This document shows positions 18,012-27,165 of a stretch of 64,000 nt of DNA, piece by piece. Under the pieces are notes generated by a model that made no database searches, was not told the DNA's origin, and was given only the letters and a program-made list of their open reading frames with translations. Each line of letters opens with the position of its first letter. The stretch's first letter is position 1. The stretch comes from Natrarchaeobaculum aegyptiacum (GTDB lineage Archaea; Halobacteriota; Halobacteria; Halobacteriales; Natrialbaceae): contig NZ_CP019893.1 in NCBI RefSeq assembly GCF_002156705.1, positions 1,054,001 to 1,118,000 on the forward strand, in the 5' to 3' direction. A program made the translations under genes and the position numbers.

Positions 18012-20072
18012 TCACTCGAACTTCTCGAGGAGCCGATCGTAGAACTGTTCGCCCACCGGTTCGCCGCCGTTCGCGACGGCGTCGTCCTCGGCGGCCTCTC
18101 CAGCCAGCTTCTCGACGATCAACTCGGGTGTCGACCGCGCGAGGTGGTCTTTGACCGGCGAGCGGTTCACCTCGAGTTCGCCGTCGACCAGTCCCACGGC
18201 CTCGATGCCGTCGACGGAGACGTCGACGGTCGCCATCTCGCGGATCTCGCCGGCGAGGTGGGAGACGAACACCGCCGTCGCGCCGTTCTCGGTGAGCGCC
18301 TCGAGGATCCCGGCGATGATCTTCGCGCTCGCGCCGGGTTCGGTGATGCTCTCGAGTTCGTCGACGAGAACGAGCGAGCCCGCCCCGCCGGTCGCGAGAT
18401 CGGCGAACTGCCGGACGGTGGCCTCGAACGCGCCCGCGTCGAGGGTTCCCTGGGTCTTGGCGTGGTAGTGTAACGCGTCGAACCGGCGCAGGCGGACCGA
18501 CTCGGCGGGAACGGGGAGACCCATGTGTGCGAGGACGACCACGCTCGCCACGAGGTCGAGCGTCGAGGTCTTCCCACCGCTGTTGACCCCCGACAGCAAG
18601 GTGACGCCGCTGACCTCGTAGTCGACCGGATCGATCGCCTCGAGCGGTTCGTCGAGCAAGGGTGAGCGACCGGCCTCGATCGCGAAGCCGATGTCGGGCT
18701 CGCTGGTCCCGGCCGCAGCCCCCGACTCTCCCGCCCAGACGAATTCCGGCATCGTACAGCCGAAATCGGCCGCGAACCGGGCGATCGCGAGTTCGACGTC
18801 CAGCTCGAGGGCGTCCTGAACGAGCCCGCGGGCGGTCTCGCGCTGGTCGGCCAGTTCACCCGCGAGTTCTCGTTTGAGCTGGCTCGCACGGCGCTCCTTC
18901 GCGGTCGTCAGTTCTTCACGGAGTCGAGCGACGGCGTCTTCGTCCCGTTCGACCGGGAACGTCGGTTCGTCGCCGAAAACCCGCCGGGCGATTTCGGTCT
19001 CGCCGGTATCGAGTGTGAGGGCATCACAGAGCTCCTCGCGGGCGGCCTCGACCGCGGCGGCGTACTCGTCTGCGAGTTCCCGGGAGAGCAACGAGTCGAC
19101 GCCCGCACCGCGTTCGACCAGCGAGAGGAGATCAGAACCCTCGATCGTCACGTCTTCTTCCTGGATCGCCTCGCGCAGCTGGTCGTTCGCGACGTTCTCT
19201 GCGGTGCCGACGGCGGCATCTACGTCGTCGACCGCCCGGCGCAACCGGTCGAGTTCGTCGTCGCCAGCCACGGTCCCGTCACCCTCGAGCCGTTCGAGGG
19301 CCGCCTCGAGCGCGTCGAGGTCACAGTCGACCTCGGACTCGAGGCCGGCGGCCCGGTGGACGTCGATGGCGGCCGCGAGCCGGTCGCGGTTGCGCGCGAA
19401 GAAGGCCAGCGCGCGCTCGGGGACGATCTCGGCCGGCTCCTCGAGCGCGTCCGGCCGGACGCGGACGTCGCCCTCGATCGTCACGCCGGCGAAGGATTCG
19501 TCGAGTGCGATCACCGTGGCGTAGCCGCGGGCGAGTTCCGCCAGTCCCTGCGCGTCGTCGACGATCTCGGTCGAGAGTTCGGGAACCGCCTCCCGTGCTT
19601 CGCTGTAGCGCTCGGCGTCGGTCGTCGCCAGACAGCGCTCGCGAACCCGGACGTCGCCGGGCTCGACGAGCGGTTCGACCCCCTCGAGCGCCGCGAGAAC
19701 GTCTGGGTTCGGGTCGCGCTCGAGTGCGTCGCGGGCGACGGCCCGTGCTTGCTCGATGCGCGAGCGCCGAGAGCTCGGATAGAACGTCTCGAGGCGCTGG
19801 GCGGCGTCGCGAGTGACCGTCCGCTCCTGAAGCAGGGTGAGCACGTCACGGTAGATCTCCCGGGCGCGGTCGGTCGCGAGGAAGCCGCCGGGATCGTCGT
19901 GTTCGAGCCTGATTGCCCCGCGCGCGATCCGTGCGGCCCGGCCCTGCGAGATGCCGGGCGCGCGAGCGATCGTGGCAACGTCACCCGTCCGAAGTGCGCG
20001 TTCCGGGTCGTCGAGTTCCGCAAGCGCCCGGGCAGTCTTCGCACCGACCCCCGGGATCTCCTCGAGGTCCAT
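18012..20072 (-). CDS. MutS-family ATPase with N-terminal helix-hairpin-helix
   Basis: A 686-residue protein. Residues about 1-50 contain a helix-hairpin-helix (IPGVGAKTARALAEL), the middle is a long helical lever region, and residues about 480-640 form the MutS ABC-type ATPase with Walker A SGVNSGGKTSTLD, and Walker B SLVLVDELESITEPG. There is no mismatch-reading domain I with the Phe-X-Glu motif and no Smr nuclease tail, so it belongs with the archaeal MutS2/MutS5-like group rather than canonical MutS. A role in recombination or branched DNA is more likely than mismatch repair, by inference. Confidence 0.85.
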   Translation of the reverse strand: MDLEEIPGVGAKTARALAELDDPERALRTGDVATIARAPGISQGRAARIARGAIRLEHDDPGGFLATDRAREIYRDVLTLLQERTVTRDAAQRLETFYPSSRRSRIEQARAVARDALERDPNPDVLAALEGVEPLVEPGDVRVRERCLATTDAERYSEAREAVPELSTEIVDDAQGLAELARGYATVIALDESFAGVTIEGDVRVRPDALEEPAEIVPERALAFFARNRDRLAAAIDVHRAAGLESEVDCDLDALEAALERLEGDGTVAGDDELDRLRRAVDDVDAAVGTAENVANDQLREAIQEEDVTIEGSDLLSLVERGAGVDSLLSRELADEYAAAVEAAREELCDALTLDTGETEIARRVFGDEPTFPVERDEDAVARLREELTTAKERRASQLKRELAGELADQRETARGLVQDALELDVELAIARFAADFGCTMPEFVWAGESGAAAGTSEPDIGFAIEAGRSPLLDEPLEAIDPVDYEVSGVTLLSGVNSGGKTSTLDLVASVVVLAHMGLPVPAESVRLRRFDALHYHAKTQGTLDAGAFEATVRQFADLATGGAGSLVLVDELESITEPGASAKIIAGILEALTENGATAVFVSHLAGEIREMATVDVSVDGIEAVGLVDGELEVNRSPVKDHLARSTPELIVEKLAGEAAEDDAVANGGEPVGEQFYDRLLEKFE

Positions 20073-20262
20073 TCTCGAGCGCCACGACAGACTGAAGCGA
20101 GAAAAAGCTCCCGCCCAGAGGCTCTCGATTGTCTGGCGTTGACAAGTAACACGGCCTGCACTCGAGCGCATGACTGGTCGTTCACCCACAGACGAGAGAA
20201 CAGGGATTTCCTCTTGCGCGATCCGGCGCTGCCGTTATCCGGATGGCCTGCCAAGAAAGGAC

Positions 20263-20487
20263 ATGGTGCTGAAACGACTCCTCGGCTCGAGTGCGACCCG
20301 CTCATTGACTGTCCTGTCGGTCCTGACCGAGGCGAAACGAGCGTACGGGCACGGAAACCGGCTGCGTGCACTGCTGTTTCTGGGCGTCGCCGCCCTCGCC
20401 TGGAAGTGGGCCCTGATCGGACTGGTCGCACACGGGGTCGTCAAGCTGCTTCGTGGCGACCGATCGACCGACTCGAGTCCGACGTAG
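20263..20487 (+). CDS. Small membrane protein
   Basis: A 74-residue protein starting MVLKRLLGSSATRSLTVLSV, with one clear hydrophobic segment (ALLFLGVAALAWKWALIGLV, about 37-56) and a basic region before it. I do not recognise a named family, though small proteins of this kind recur in haloarchaea. The start is placed at MVLKRL since upstream residues look non-coding. It is 60 bp before repeat element B. Confidence 0.6.
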   Translation: MVLKRLLGSSATRSLTVLSVLTEAKRAYGHGNRLRALLFLGVAALAWKWALIGLVAHGVVKLLRGDRSTDSSPT

Positions 20488-20546
20488 TGGCTCGAGCGTG
20501 CTCGAGGACCGCGATCGACTCCTCACAGTCCGTTCTCGTCGACCAC

Positions 20547-20612
20547 TCATACGGTCTATTGTAGTTCGTTACCGGCGATCGCCGGTAAAACGCTACGATG
20601 ATCCGTATCAGG
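20547..20612 (+). repeat. Hairpin repeat element, copy B (66 bp)
   Basis: The element begins CTCATACGGTCTATTGTAG and ends CTACGATGATCCGTATCAG, paired around an inner perfect 18-bp palindrome (TACCGGCGATCGCCGGTA). It is 22 bp shorter than copies A and C, all of it from the inner hairpin. It lies in the 313-bp gap between the small membrane protein and cspA; the rest of that gap holds only AT-richer sequence leading to the cspA promoter. Confidence 0.85.
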
Positions 20613-20761
20613 GGAGAACTGCCGGGACCACAGAAGCAACGTGCTCGGGTGCTGATTCGGACACAATTCACCAGATCGTTGTCGAACTCGAGGTGTTTTT
20701 CACCATATTCCCTGTTTTGCAAACCGATCGTTTAGCAAAATACCGTTCTGACGAACGAATG

Positions 20762-20776
20762 AAAAGCCTTATCCGT
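20762..20776 (+). promoter_or_regulatory. Putative cspA promoter
   Basis: AAAGCCTTATCC about 30 bp before the cspA ATG resembles a haloarchaeal TATA element, which would leave a very short or no leader. The upstream 60 bp are AT-rich for this genome. Confidence 0.35.
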
Positions 20777-20800
20777 ATCGTGGCACTTCGTTTAGTTGCA

Positions 20801-20995
20801 ATGGCAAACGGTAAGGTTGATTTCTTCAACGACACAGGCGGCTACGGTTTCATCGCGACTGACGACTCCGACGACGACGTGTTCTTCCACATGGAAGACG
20901 TTGGCGGCGAGGACCTCACGGAAGGAACCGAGATCGAATTCGACATTGACCAGGCTCCCAAGGGCCCCCGCGCGACCAACGTCGTTCGGCAGTAA
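20801..20995 (+). CDS. cspA: Cold shock protein (CspA family)
   Basis: A 64-residue single cold-shock domain. The start MANGKVDFFNDTGGYGFI contains the RNP1-like aromatic strand (GYGFIATDD) and DDVFFHMEDV is the RNP2-like strand; GPRATNVV ends the domain. It binds single-stranded RNA or DNA and acts as an RNA chaperone. In-frame sequence upstream is AT-rich non-coding DNA and is excluded. Haloarchaea are among the few archaea with this bacterial-type family. Confidence 0.95.
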   Translation: MANGKVDFFNDTGGYGFIATDDSDDDVFFHMEDVGGEDLTEGTEIEFDIDQAPKGPRATNVVRQ

Positions 20996-21067
20996 CTCCG
21001 CGTTCACAGGGTCGTCGGAAGGCGACGTCTGAAACGCTGATTTTCCAGACAGTTGCTCGTCGAGCAC

Positions 21068-21093
21068 GGCGTATCGACAATAGTCGATACGCC
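21068..21093. terminator. 11-bp perfect hairpin downstream of cspA
   Basis: GGCGTATCGAC, loop AATA, and the complement form an 11-bp stem 73 bp beyond the cspA stop and 73 bp before the next gene on the same strand. It may end the cspA transcript or be an operator for the amidotransferase gene. Confidence 0.45.
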
Positions 21094-21165
21094 AACTCGG
21101 CTGCAACTGGACAATTTCACACCAACCAGCAGCGCTTTTCTCGGTCCGAACGAACGACAGACTCG

Positions 21166-21840
21166 ATGGCTCCGCCGCGACTCGTCGTCGTCCACAACGA
21201 GGTCGACTCCGACGCCACGTTCCACTGTGAGGCCCTCGAAGGGGCACTTCCTGCTACCAGTACCATCGCCGTCGACTACCCGGCCGGCGAACGGCCGGCT
21301 CTCGGATCGGCCGACGGCGTCGTCCTCTCGGGATCGACGGCGGGCGTCTACGAGGTCGGCGAGAATCCCTGGATCGACGAGCAGCAAGCGCTCGTGCGGG
21401 AGCTGATCGAGCGACGGATTCCTACCCTCGGCGTCTGTTTTGGCCACCAGCTGGTCAACGCGGCACTCGGCGGTACCGTCGAAGCCGACGAGCTTCGCTG
21501 TCGTCCCGTCGCGGTCGAGTTCGCCGACGACTCCCTCTTCCGCAACGTCTCGTCGGTCGTCCCGGCCGTTCACGGCGACGTCGTCACCCACCCCGGCGAC
21601 GACCTCGAGGTGATCGCCAGCGCCGAGCACGCCCGCGTCTTCGCGACGCGCCACCGCGAGGCCCCGCTGTGGACCGTCCAGTTCCACCCCGAACTGACCG
21701 CCGCCCATCGCGACCGACTCGAGGCCGCGTTCCCGTGGCGCGAAGGCGAGCACGGGCTCGAGGAGGTGACCGCGAGTCGCGTACTCGAGAATTTCGTGAA
21801 CTTCGTGACCGAGCGCGCTGGTCGGGCCAACGCCGAGTGA
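21166..21840 (+). CDS. Class I glutamine amidotransferase-like protein
   Basis: A 224-residue stand-alone amidotransferase of the GMP-synthase-like group. VLSGSTAGVY lies near residue 53, the nucleophile in LGVCFGHQLV near 89-98 and the His/Glu pair in QFHPELT near 167. No synthetase partner is adjacent, and the true GMP synthase ATPase subunit lies at 34 kb. It could hydrolyse gamma-glutamyl compounds or partner GuaAb; the sequence does not decide. Confidence 0.78.
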   Translation: MAPPRLVVVHNEVDSDATFHCEALEGALPATSTIAVDYPAGERPALGSADGVVLSGSTAGVYEVGENPWIDEQQALVRELIERRIPTLGVCFGHQLVNAALGGTVEADELRCRPVAVEFADDSLFRNVSSVVPAVHGDVVTHPGDDLEVIASAEHARVFATRHREAPLWTVQFHPELTAAHRDRLEAAFPWREGEHGLEEVTASRVLENFVNFVTERAGRANAE

Positions 21841-21926
21841 CCGGCCTGTAGGGTGGCCACATCGACGGTAATCAGTCCCTACAGCTCGATTTCGCAGCGC
21901 AACGGCCAGTATCAGAAGACGCAGTC

Positions 21927-22715
21927 TCACTCGAGCGCCTGAACCTCGTCACCAACCCGGAGCGTCGTCCCGCGGTCGGCCTCGTGGACGCGCGTGATGA
22001 TCGTCACCGTGTAGTAGTGGTCGAACGCGTCGGGATCGGCCCACTCTGGGAACGCCGTCTCGCGTCGTTCGACGAACCGCGATCGAAAGTCCGGCTCTCG
22101 CTCACCCGACTCCGGATCTCGCTCGGGGACCACACACCGGCCGCAGGGGGTCACCCCCTCGAGGGTCACGTCGCCGATCGAGAGCGCGGGGGCGTCCGCG
22201 CCGACGAATCGGTCCTCCCAGAACGCCGGCACCCCCGAAACCTCGAGGTTCGTCCGGAGCCGCCGCCGAACGCCCTCGACGGTGAGCTCGTCGAACCAGG
22301 AGGCGACCGACTCGAGCGTGGCCGTGCTCACCACCGAGGGGCCCATGTCGCGCCGATCGACGAACCCGAGCGAGCGGTCGCGCTCGAGGGTCGCCTCGAC
22401 GGCGAAGACGTCGCCGAGCCAGTCTTCCGCCCGCTCGCGATCGGTCGGGTCGGCGAGGTCGAACTGCCGGCGCTCCTGCTCGCCGCTCTCGGGTGCGTCG
22501 ATCGAGAGTCGGCGTCCCGCGTCGAGATCGACGTCGGTCTCGAGGTCGTGCACCCGGGCGGTCCGCTTGCCGTTGACGACCTCGCCATCGGCGTCGTAGA
22601 TCGCGAACTCGCGGTCGCCCGCGAGTGTGCCGCCTTCGAGGATCACCGCCTGCTCGCGGTCGACCCCGTCCAGGGCCTTGACGGGGTAGACGCGGATGCG
22701 CTCGAGTCGTGCCAT
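21927..22715 (-). CDS. MOSC domain protein
   Basis: A 262-residue protein with an N-terminal MOSC beta-barrel (IRVYPVKALDGVDREQAV, then GDREFAIYDADG) and a C-terminal MOSC domain with the conserved cysteine in VTPCGRCVVPERDPESG near 192-208. MOSC proteins carry sulfur bound to that cysteine and act in molybdenum-cofactor sulfuration or as amidoxime reductase-like enzymes. No Moco genes adjoin it. The start MARLERIRVYPVK is well placed. Confidence 0.87.
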   Translation of the reverse strand: MARLERIRVYPVKALDGVDREQAVILEGGTLAGDREFAIYDADGEVVNGKRTARVHDLETDVDLDAGRRLSIDAPESGEQERRQFDLADPTDRERAEDWLGDVFAVEATLERDRSLGFVDRRDMGPSVVSTATLESVASWFDELTVEGVRRRLRTNLEVSGVPAFWEDRFVGADAPALSIGDVTLEGVTPCGRCVVPERDPESGEREPDFRSRFVERRETAFPEWADPDAFDHYYTVTIITRVHEADRGTTLRVGDEVQALE

Positions 22716-22791
22716 GATCGTCCCTGCGGAGTGCAGCGACGTAGGTGGTTCGCTCGCGGCGAACGTGACTCGAGCTACTGCCCGTGGGAGG

Positions 22792-23199
22792 TCAGTTCAG
22801 GTGACGGTCCTGGGAGGCGAGCGCGAGGAGACCGACGGAGATGATGGCGAACGCGACGAACGCCAGTCGGGGGATGGTGAAGAGCCAGCTCTGCCAGAGG
22901 ATGGCGTCACAGCCGCCACCGAACCCACAGCCGATGGCCGAGGAGTCGGTGACCTGCACCACGGAGTGGTAGGCCGCGAGCAGGGTTCCCAGCCCCGACA
23001 GCGGGAGGGCCGTCTTCCAGACGCTCGAGTGGCCGTCGATGGCCGCGACCCCGAGGACGACCACGAGCGGGTACATGAGGATGCGCTGGTACCAGCACAG
23101 CTCACAGGGGAGGTAGTTCGCAACCTCGCTGAAGTAGAGGCTTCCGACCGTCGCGGCGGCCGCGACGAGCGTGAGGGCGGCGAGGAGTCGGCGCTGCAT
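22792..23199 (-). CDS. dsbB: DsbB-like disulfide bond formation protein
   Basis: A 135-residue integral membrane protein with four membrane segments. The quinone-linked cysteine pair appears as CELCW near residues 30-34, and the second pair in GCGFGGGC near 87-94. It re-oxidises a secreted thiol oxidoreductase by passing electrons to quinone. A partner DsbA is not next to it, though a thioredoxin is encoded at 48.6 kb. The start MQRRLLAAL is preferred to an ATG ten codons upstream. Confidence 0.87.
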   Translation of the reverse strand: MQRRLLAALTLVAAAATVGSLYFSEVANYLPCELCWYQRILMYPLVVVLGVAAIDGHSSVWKTALPLSGLGTLLAAYHSVVQVTDSSAIGCGFGGGCDAILWQSWLFTIPRLAFVAFAIISVGLLALASQDRHLN

Positions 23200-23332
23200 G
23201 CTCGCCCATCGGTTCGGAAACAGGTTCAATCGTTCGGTGTTCCCGGCGGCACCACGTCACTCGAGCGCTCGCTCACCCTCACTCGACTGCCAGCACCAAC
23301 GCTTTTCACGCCACCCGTGGCCATCGTACCGT

Positions 23333-23653
23333 ATGGCCGAGTACACGACAGCCAACTACCAGAACGTCGACGACACCAGCGGCCTGCACTTCCTGCGAGA
23401 CGAACTGAACTGCGAGAACGTGGGCGTCACGGTTCTCGAGTGTGAGCCCGGCTGGGAGGGAATGGAACACGACCACGATGACGACGGGCAAGAGGAGGTC
23501 TACCTCCTGCTCGAGGGCGAGGCGACGGTGACCGTCGAGGACGAGGCCGTCGAGATGAGCCCGGGCGATGCGATTCGGATCCCGCCGACGGAGACCCATC
23601 AGATCCAGAACGGTGACGTCGAGAGCCGGTTCGTGCTGGTCGGTGCGCCGTAG
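23333..23653 (+). CDS. Cupin domain protein
   Basis: A 106-residue single-domain cupin. The two cupin motifs read EHDHDDDGQEEVYLLLEGE (metal ligands His/His/Glu) and PGDAIRIPPTETHQI (third His). This makes a small metal-binding beta barrel; substrates of such proteins vary widely and none is indicated here. The start MAEYTTANYQNVDDTSG follows a divergent gap with dsbB. It is convergent with the glycosyltransferase gene, 21 bp apart. Confidence 0.85.
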   Translation: MAEYTTANYQNVDDTSGLHFLRDELNCENVGVTVLECEPGWEGMEHDHDDDGQEEVYLLLEGEATVTVEDEAVEMSPGDAIRIPPTETHQIQNGDVESRFVLVGAP

Positions 23654-23674
23654 TCCCGTTTTCGACCGGATCGA

Positions 23675-24721
23675 TCACCGGTCGACCGCCCGCTGATAAC
23701 ACTCGAGCAGTCGGTCGACGATCACGTCCTGACTGACCTCGCGGACGGCCTCGCGGCCGTTCGATCGCTCCTCGCGCTCGAGGACCTCGAGCAGACCGGC
23801 GACGAGCTGGTCGTCGTCCGCGGCGACGGTCGACGGCGAGACCCCCGCGAGGCGCTGGCTGACGTCACCGACGTCCGTGGCGACGACGGGGAGGTTGCAG
23901 GCGAGGGCTTCCTTGACCGCGGTCGGCGAGCCCTCGTGATCCGACGTCAGGAGGAGGGCGTCGGCGGCGTTCATGTACGTCGGGACCTCGTGGTGGTCCG
24001 CGTCGTGGACGACCTGCAACTGCACCGGGTCGTCGAACAGGTTGTCGACGACCGAGACGAGTCGCGTCGCCCGCGGGTAGTTCTTCACGGTGCGTTCGGG
24101 CGGGTACGGGAAGAGGACGTGACGCACGTCGGGGTCCCAGCCGACGCGCTCGCGGGCGTCGTCCCGGTCCATCGGCCGGAACACGTCGAGGTCGATCCCG
24201 AACGGGAGGACGGTGCAGTCGGTTCCCAGCGAGCGGGCCATCTCGTCGGTCATCACCACGACTTCTTCGCAGAACGGCGCACAGGCTCGCGACACCGGAC
24301 CACCAGGACCCTCGAGGTCGGTCCCCCAGAGCGAGCAGACGACCGGAAGCTGGCGCTGGGCGAGCGCCATCGGCGCGGTCAGTCCGTAGTGGGCGTGGAC
24401 CAGATCGTACGCGTTTTCCTCCATCGCGGGATCGGTCCCCCGGCGAATCTCCCGTCGCACCGCCGGGAAGAACGCGAGGTAGTCGCGCACCCCCCGGGAT
24501 TCCCCCGCGGAGACGTGGCCCGGAACCGTCATGAGCCGGCTCGAGACGCCACGGTCGGCGAGGGCCTCGAGCTGGCTGCGCATGAACGGCGCGTCGGCGT
24601 AGGTCGTCAACGTGAGGACGTTCACGTCCAGCGGTGCCGACGACCCTGCCTCGATCGCGTCCGACGTCGGCGACCCTGCCTCGGCGTCCGTCCACGCGTC
24701 CCGCTCCATTGCTGGATCCAT
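23675..24721 (-). CDS. GT4-like glycosyltransferase
   Basis: A 348-residue GT-B fold enzyme. The N-terminal half shows DLVHAHYGLTAPMALAQ and LWGTDLEG; the C-terminal donor-binding half has VLPFGIDLDVFRP, and near 270-285 LLLTSDHEGSPTAVKEALAC, the E-X7-E type motif of family 4. It transfers a sugar from a nucleotide donor to a lipid or glycan at the cytoplasmic face. The start is MDPAMERDAW; MERDAW four codons on is possible. Divergent epimerase genes suggest surface glycan assembly. Confidence 0.85.
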   Translation of the reverse strand: MDPAMERDAWTDAEAGSPTSDAIEAGSSAPLDVNVLTLTTYADAPFMRSQLEALADRGVSSRLMTVPGHVSAGESRGVRDYLAFFPAVRREIRRGTDPAMEENAYDLVHAHYGLTAPMALAQRQLPVVCSLWGTDLEGPGGPVSRACAPFCEEVVVMTDEMARSLGTDCTVLPFGIDLDVFRPMDRDDARERVGWDPDVRHVLFPYPPERTVKNYPRATRLVSVVDNLFDDPVQLQVVHDADHHEVPTYMNAADALLLTSDHEGSPTAVKEALACNLPVVATDVGDVSQRLAGVSPSTVAADDDQLVAGLLEVLEREERSNGREAVREVSQDVIVDRLLECYQRAVDR

Positions 24722-24910
24722 CTGTTTCCGGTCTCGAGGTGCTGGTACGAGGCCATTGTTAATGCGGGCGGACAGCCCAGGGCACCTGACTACGTCGCCG
24801 CACCCTGACGGCCACTTCGCAGTAACGAGACCCAACAGCGGCCGTTTGCTACCCTGGTTCGGCGTCGCCGTGTAATCTCGCCCTACCGGGCGTCGGTTCG
24901 CACCTCTCGA

Positions 24911-24918
24911 GCCTATAA
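24911..24918 (+). promoter_or_regulatory. TATA-like element before sugar epimerase operon
   Basis: CCTATAAC lies about 30 bp before the ATG at 24947, in the 225-bp divergent gap shared with the glycosyltransferase gene. The rest of the gap shows no gene. Confidence 0.4.
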
Positions 24919-24946
24919 CAAAGGTCGACCCGAGCCAGCCGCGACT

Positions 24947-26032
24947 ATGGCGACGACACTCGAGGGTGCAACCGTACTCGTGACCGGCGGCTGCGGATCG
25001 ATCGGTTCGCGGCTCGTCTCGGAACTGGTCGCACGCTCGCCCGAGCGAATTCGAATCGTCGACAACAGCGAGCAGCGACTCGCGTCGTTCGTGGGAACGT
25101 ACACGGATCGCGAGCCGGAGATCGATACCGTGCTCGCGAACGTTCGCGACAAGGACCAGCTCGCGATTGCGATGGCCGACGTCGACGTCGTCTTCCACGT
25201 CGCGGCGATGAAACACGTGCCGATGGTCGAGGACAACCCGTATGGGGCCGTCCGGACCAACGTCGACGGGACACGGAACGTGGTCGAAGCGGCCGCCGAC
25301 GCCGGCGTCGATCGCCTGCTCAGCGTCAGCACGGACAAGGCGGCGAACCCGACCTCGACGATGGGCGCGACAAAATTGATCGGCGAGCGCATCGTCTCCT
25401 CGTTCGACGCGAACCGCCCGCCAGACGATCTCACGCTCGCATCGGTCCGCTTTGGCAACGTCGTCGGTACAGAGGGATCGGTCGTCCCGCTGTTCTACGA
25501 CCAGCTCGCAGCCGGCGGGCCGTTGACGGTTACCGATCCGGAGATGACCCGGTTCGTGATGGGGCCGGACGACGCCGCCCAGTTCGCGATCGACGCCTGT
25601 CTCGCGGCCGACGGCGGCGAGGTGTTCGTCAAGAAGATGCCCGCCATCCGGGTCGGCGACCTCGCGACCGCGATGCGCGACCACTACGCCCCCCAGTTCG
25701 GTTACGATCCAACTGCCGTCGACATCGACCTGATCGGTCCCAACCCGGGCGAACGCTACCACGAGAAACTCGTCGCCGAAGACGAACGCCGCTACGCCGA
25801 CGAACACGACGACCAGTTCGTCCTCCATCCCCTCGTCGACGACCCCGACGTCGACAACGACCTCGAGGGCGAGTACACCTCCGAGAACGAGCGGCTACTG
25901 ACCCAGGAAGAGATCGTCGAGTTGATCGAACCGGTGCTCGAGGACGCAGGCCGGGTAGACGAGCCGGAAACCGGTCGCCCCAGTGCGGACGCCCGCGCTG
26001 ACGGCGGCGACGCTCGAGGGGATCGTGACTGA
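24947..26032 (+). CDS. Polysaccharide-type NAD-dependent epimerase/dehydratase (CapD/FlaA1-like)
   Basis: A 361-residue extended SDR. TGGCGSIGSRLV near residues 13-24 binds NAD, HVAAMKHVPMVEDNP near 83-97 is the hallmark of UDP-GlcNAc 4,6-dehydratase/5-epimerases, and STDKAANPTSTMGATKL near 125-141 gives the catalytic region with Met in place of the Tyr of most SDRs. It would act on a UDP-amino sugar for surface glycans. It overlaps the next epimerase gene by 8 bp. Confidence 0.88.
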   Translation: MATTLEGATVLVTGGCGSIGSRLVSELVARSPERIRIVDNSEQRLASFVGTYTDREPEIDTVLANVRDKDQLAIAMADVDVVFHVAAMKHVPMVEDNPYGAVRTNVDGTRNVVEAAADAGVDRLLSVSTDKAANPTSTMGATKLIGERIVSSFDANRPPDDLTLASVRFGNVVGTEGSVVPLFYDQLAAGGPLTVTDPEMTRFVMGPDDAAQFAIDACLAADGGEVFVKKMPAIRVGDLATAMRDHYAPQFGYDPTAVDIDLIGPNPGERYHEKLVAEDERRYADEHDDQFVLHPLVDDPDVDNDLEGEYTSENERLLTQEEIVELIEPVLEDAGRVDEPETGRPSADARADGGDARGDRD

Positions 26033-27071
26033 GTCCACCCCGTTCGCCGGAATCGACGCCGTCGCCACCGACGACATCGAGCGGCTCGAGGGACCCGTCG
26101 GCGTCCTCGGTGCCTCGGGCTACGTCGGCGGCGCAGCCGTCGCTGCACTCGAGGCCGCGGGGGTTGACGTCCGCCCGGCTGCGGGCTCGAGCCACGACCG
26201 CTACCCCACGGTCGACGTGCGGGATCGGACGGCCGTCCGCGAGTTCGTCGAGGGCTGTGGCTGCGTCGTCGATGCCGCGGGGCTGGTCGGCATCGGAACC
26301 TGCGCCGACGATCCCGACGCCGCCTTCGAGATCAACGCCCTCGGTTCGGCGACCGTCGCCTGGGCCTGTCGCCGCCGTTCGGTCCCGCTGGTCCACTGCT
26401 CGAGCGCCGCCGCGATCGGCTACCCGGAGACGCTCCCGGTCACCGCGGGCCACCCCCGCGATCCGGCGACGACCTACGGCTACACGAAACTCCTCGGCGA
26501 GCGGGCAGTCCGGACGGTCACCGACGGCAGCGTCCCCTCGATCACGTTCGTCCTGACCAATCCCTACGGGACCGTCGAAACCGTGCACGGCTCCGCCGCC
26601 GACGGGGCCTCCGTCGTCGACTTCTTCCTCGAGCGCGCCGCGGCCGGTAACTCCCTGCCCGTCCACCGCCCGGGGACGCAGGAACGGGACCTGATCCACG
26701 TCCGAGACGCCGCGAGGGCGGTCGTTGCGGCCGTAAACGCCCTCGCTGGTTCGACTCGCACCGACTCCATAGACCCGAGACAGGGCACTGACCCCCGCGA
26801 ACGCACGTTCGTCCTCGGAAGCGGCGACAGCTACAGCGTGCTCGAGGTCGCCGGCCTCGTCGCCGCTGCCAGCACGGAGCTGACCGGCTCGAGCCCCGAC
26901 CTCGAACTCCGGACGCGGCCGAGCGATCGGCCGGTGATCGACCGCTTCACCGTCGACCCTGACCCCCTCGAGACCGCCCTCGACGTGACGCCGACGGTCG
27001 ATCTCGAGTCCTGGATTTGCGGCGAACTCGAGGGGCGACTCGAGCGGGATCGAACCTCCGTCCGCGGCTAG
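26025..27071 (+). CDS. NAD-dependent sugar epimerase/dehydratase
   Basis: A 348-residue extended SDR. VGVLGASGYVGGAAV near residues 24-38 is the nucleotide motif, CSSAAAIGYPE near 125 includes the catalytic Ser, and TTYGYTKLLGE near 147-157 the Tyr/Lys pair. The GTG at 26025, inside the upstream stop (GTGACTGA), is taken as start; an ATG at 25983 would add 14 residues. Together with the upstream gene it forms a translationally coupled pair for sugar-nucleotide synthesis. The exact sugar is unknown. Confidence 0.83.
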   Translation: MTESTPFAGIDAVATDDIERLEGPVGVLGASGYVGGAAVAALEAAGVDVRPAAGSSHDRYPTVDVRDRTAVREFVEGCGCVVDAAGLVGIGTCADDPDAAFEINALGSATVAWACRRRSVPLVHCSSAAAIGYPETLPVTAGHPRDPATTYGYTKLLGERAVRTVTDGSVPSITFVLTNPYGTVETVHGSAADGASVVDFFLERAAAGNSLPVHRPGTQERDLIHVRDAARAVVAAVNALAGSTRTDSIDPRQGTDPRERTFVLGSGDSYSVLEVAGLVAAASTELTGSSPDLELRTRPSDRPVIDRFTVDPDPLETALDVTPTVDLESWICGELEGRLERDRTSVRG

Positions 27072-27165
27072 ACACTGGAAATACCGACGGTGGGTGCGAA
27101 CTGGGTGGTGGCCTTCGAGTGAGACGGCGAGAGAAGTAGCAAGTGACGTCTCAACTCGAGACACG

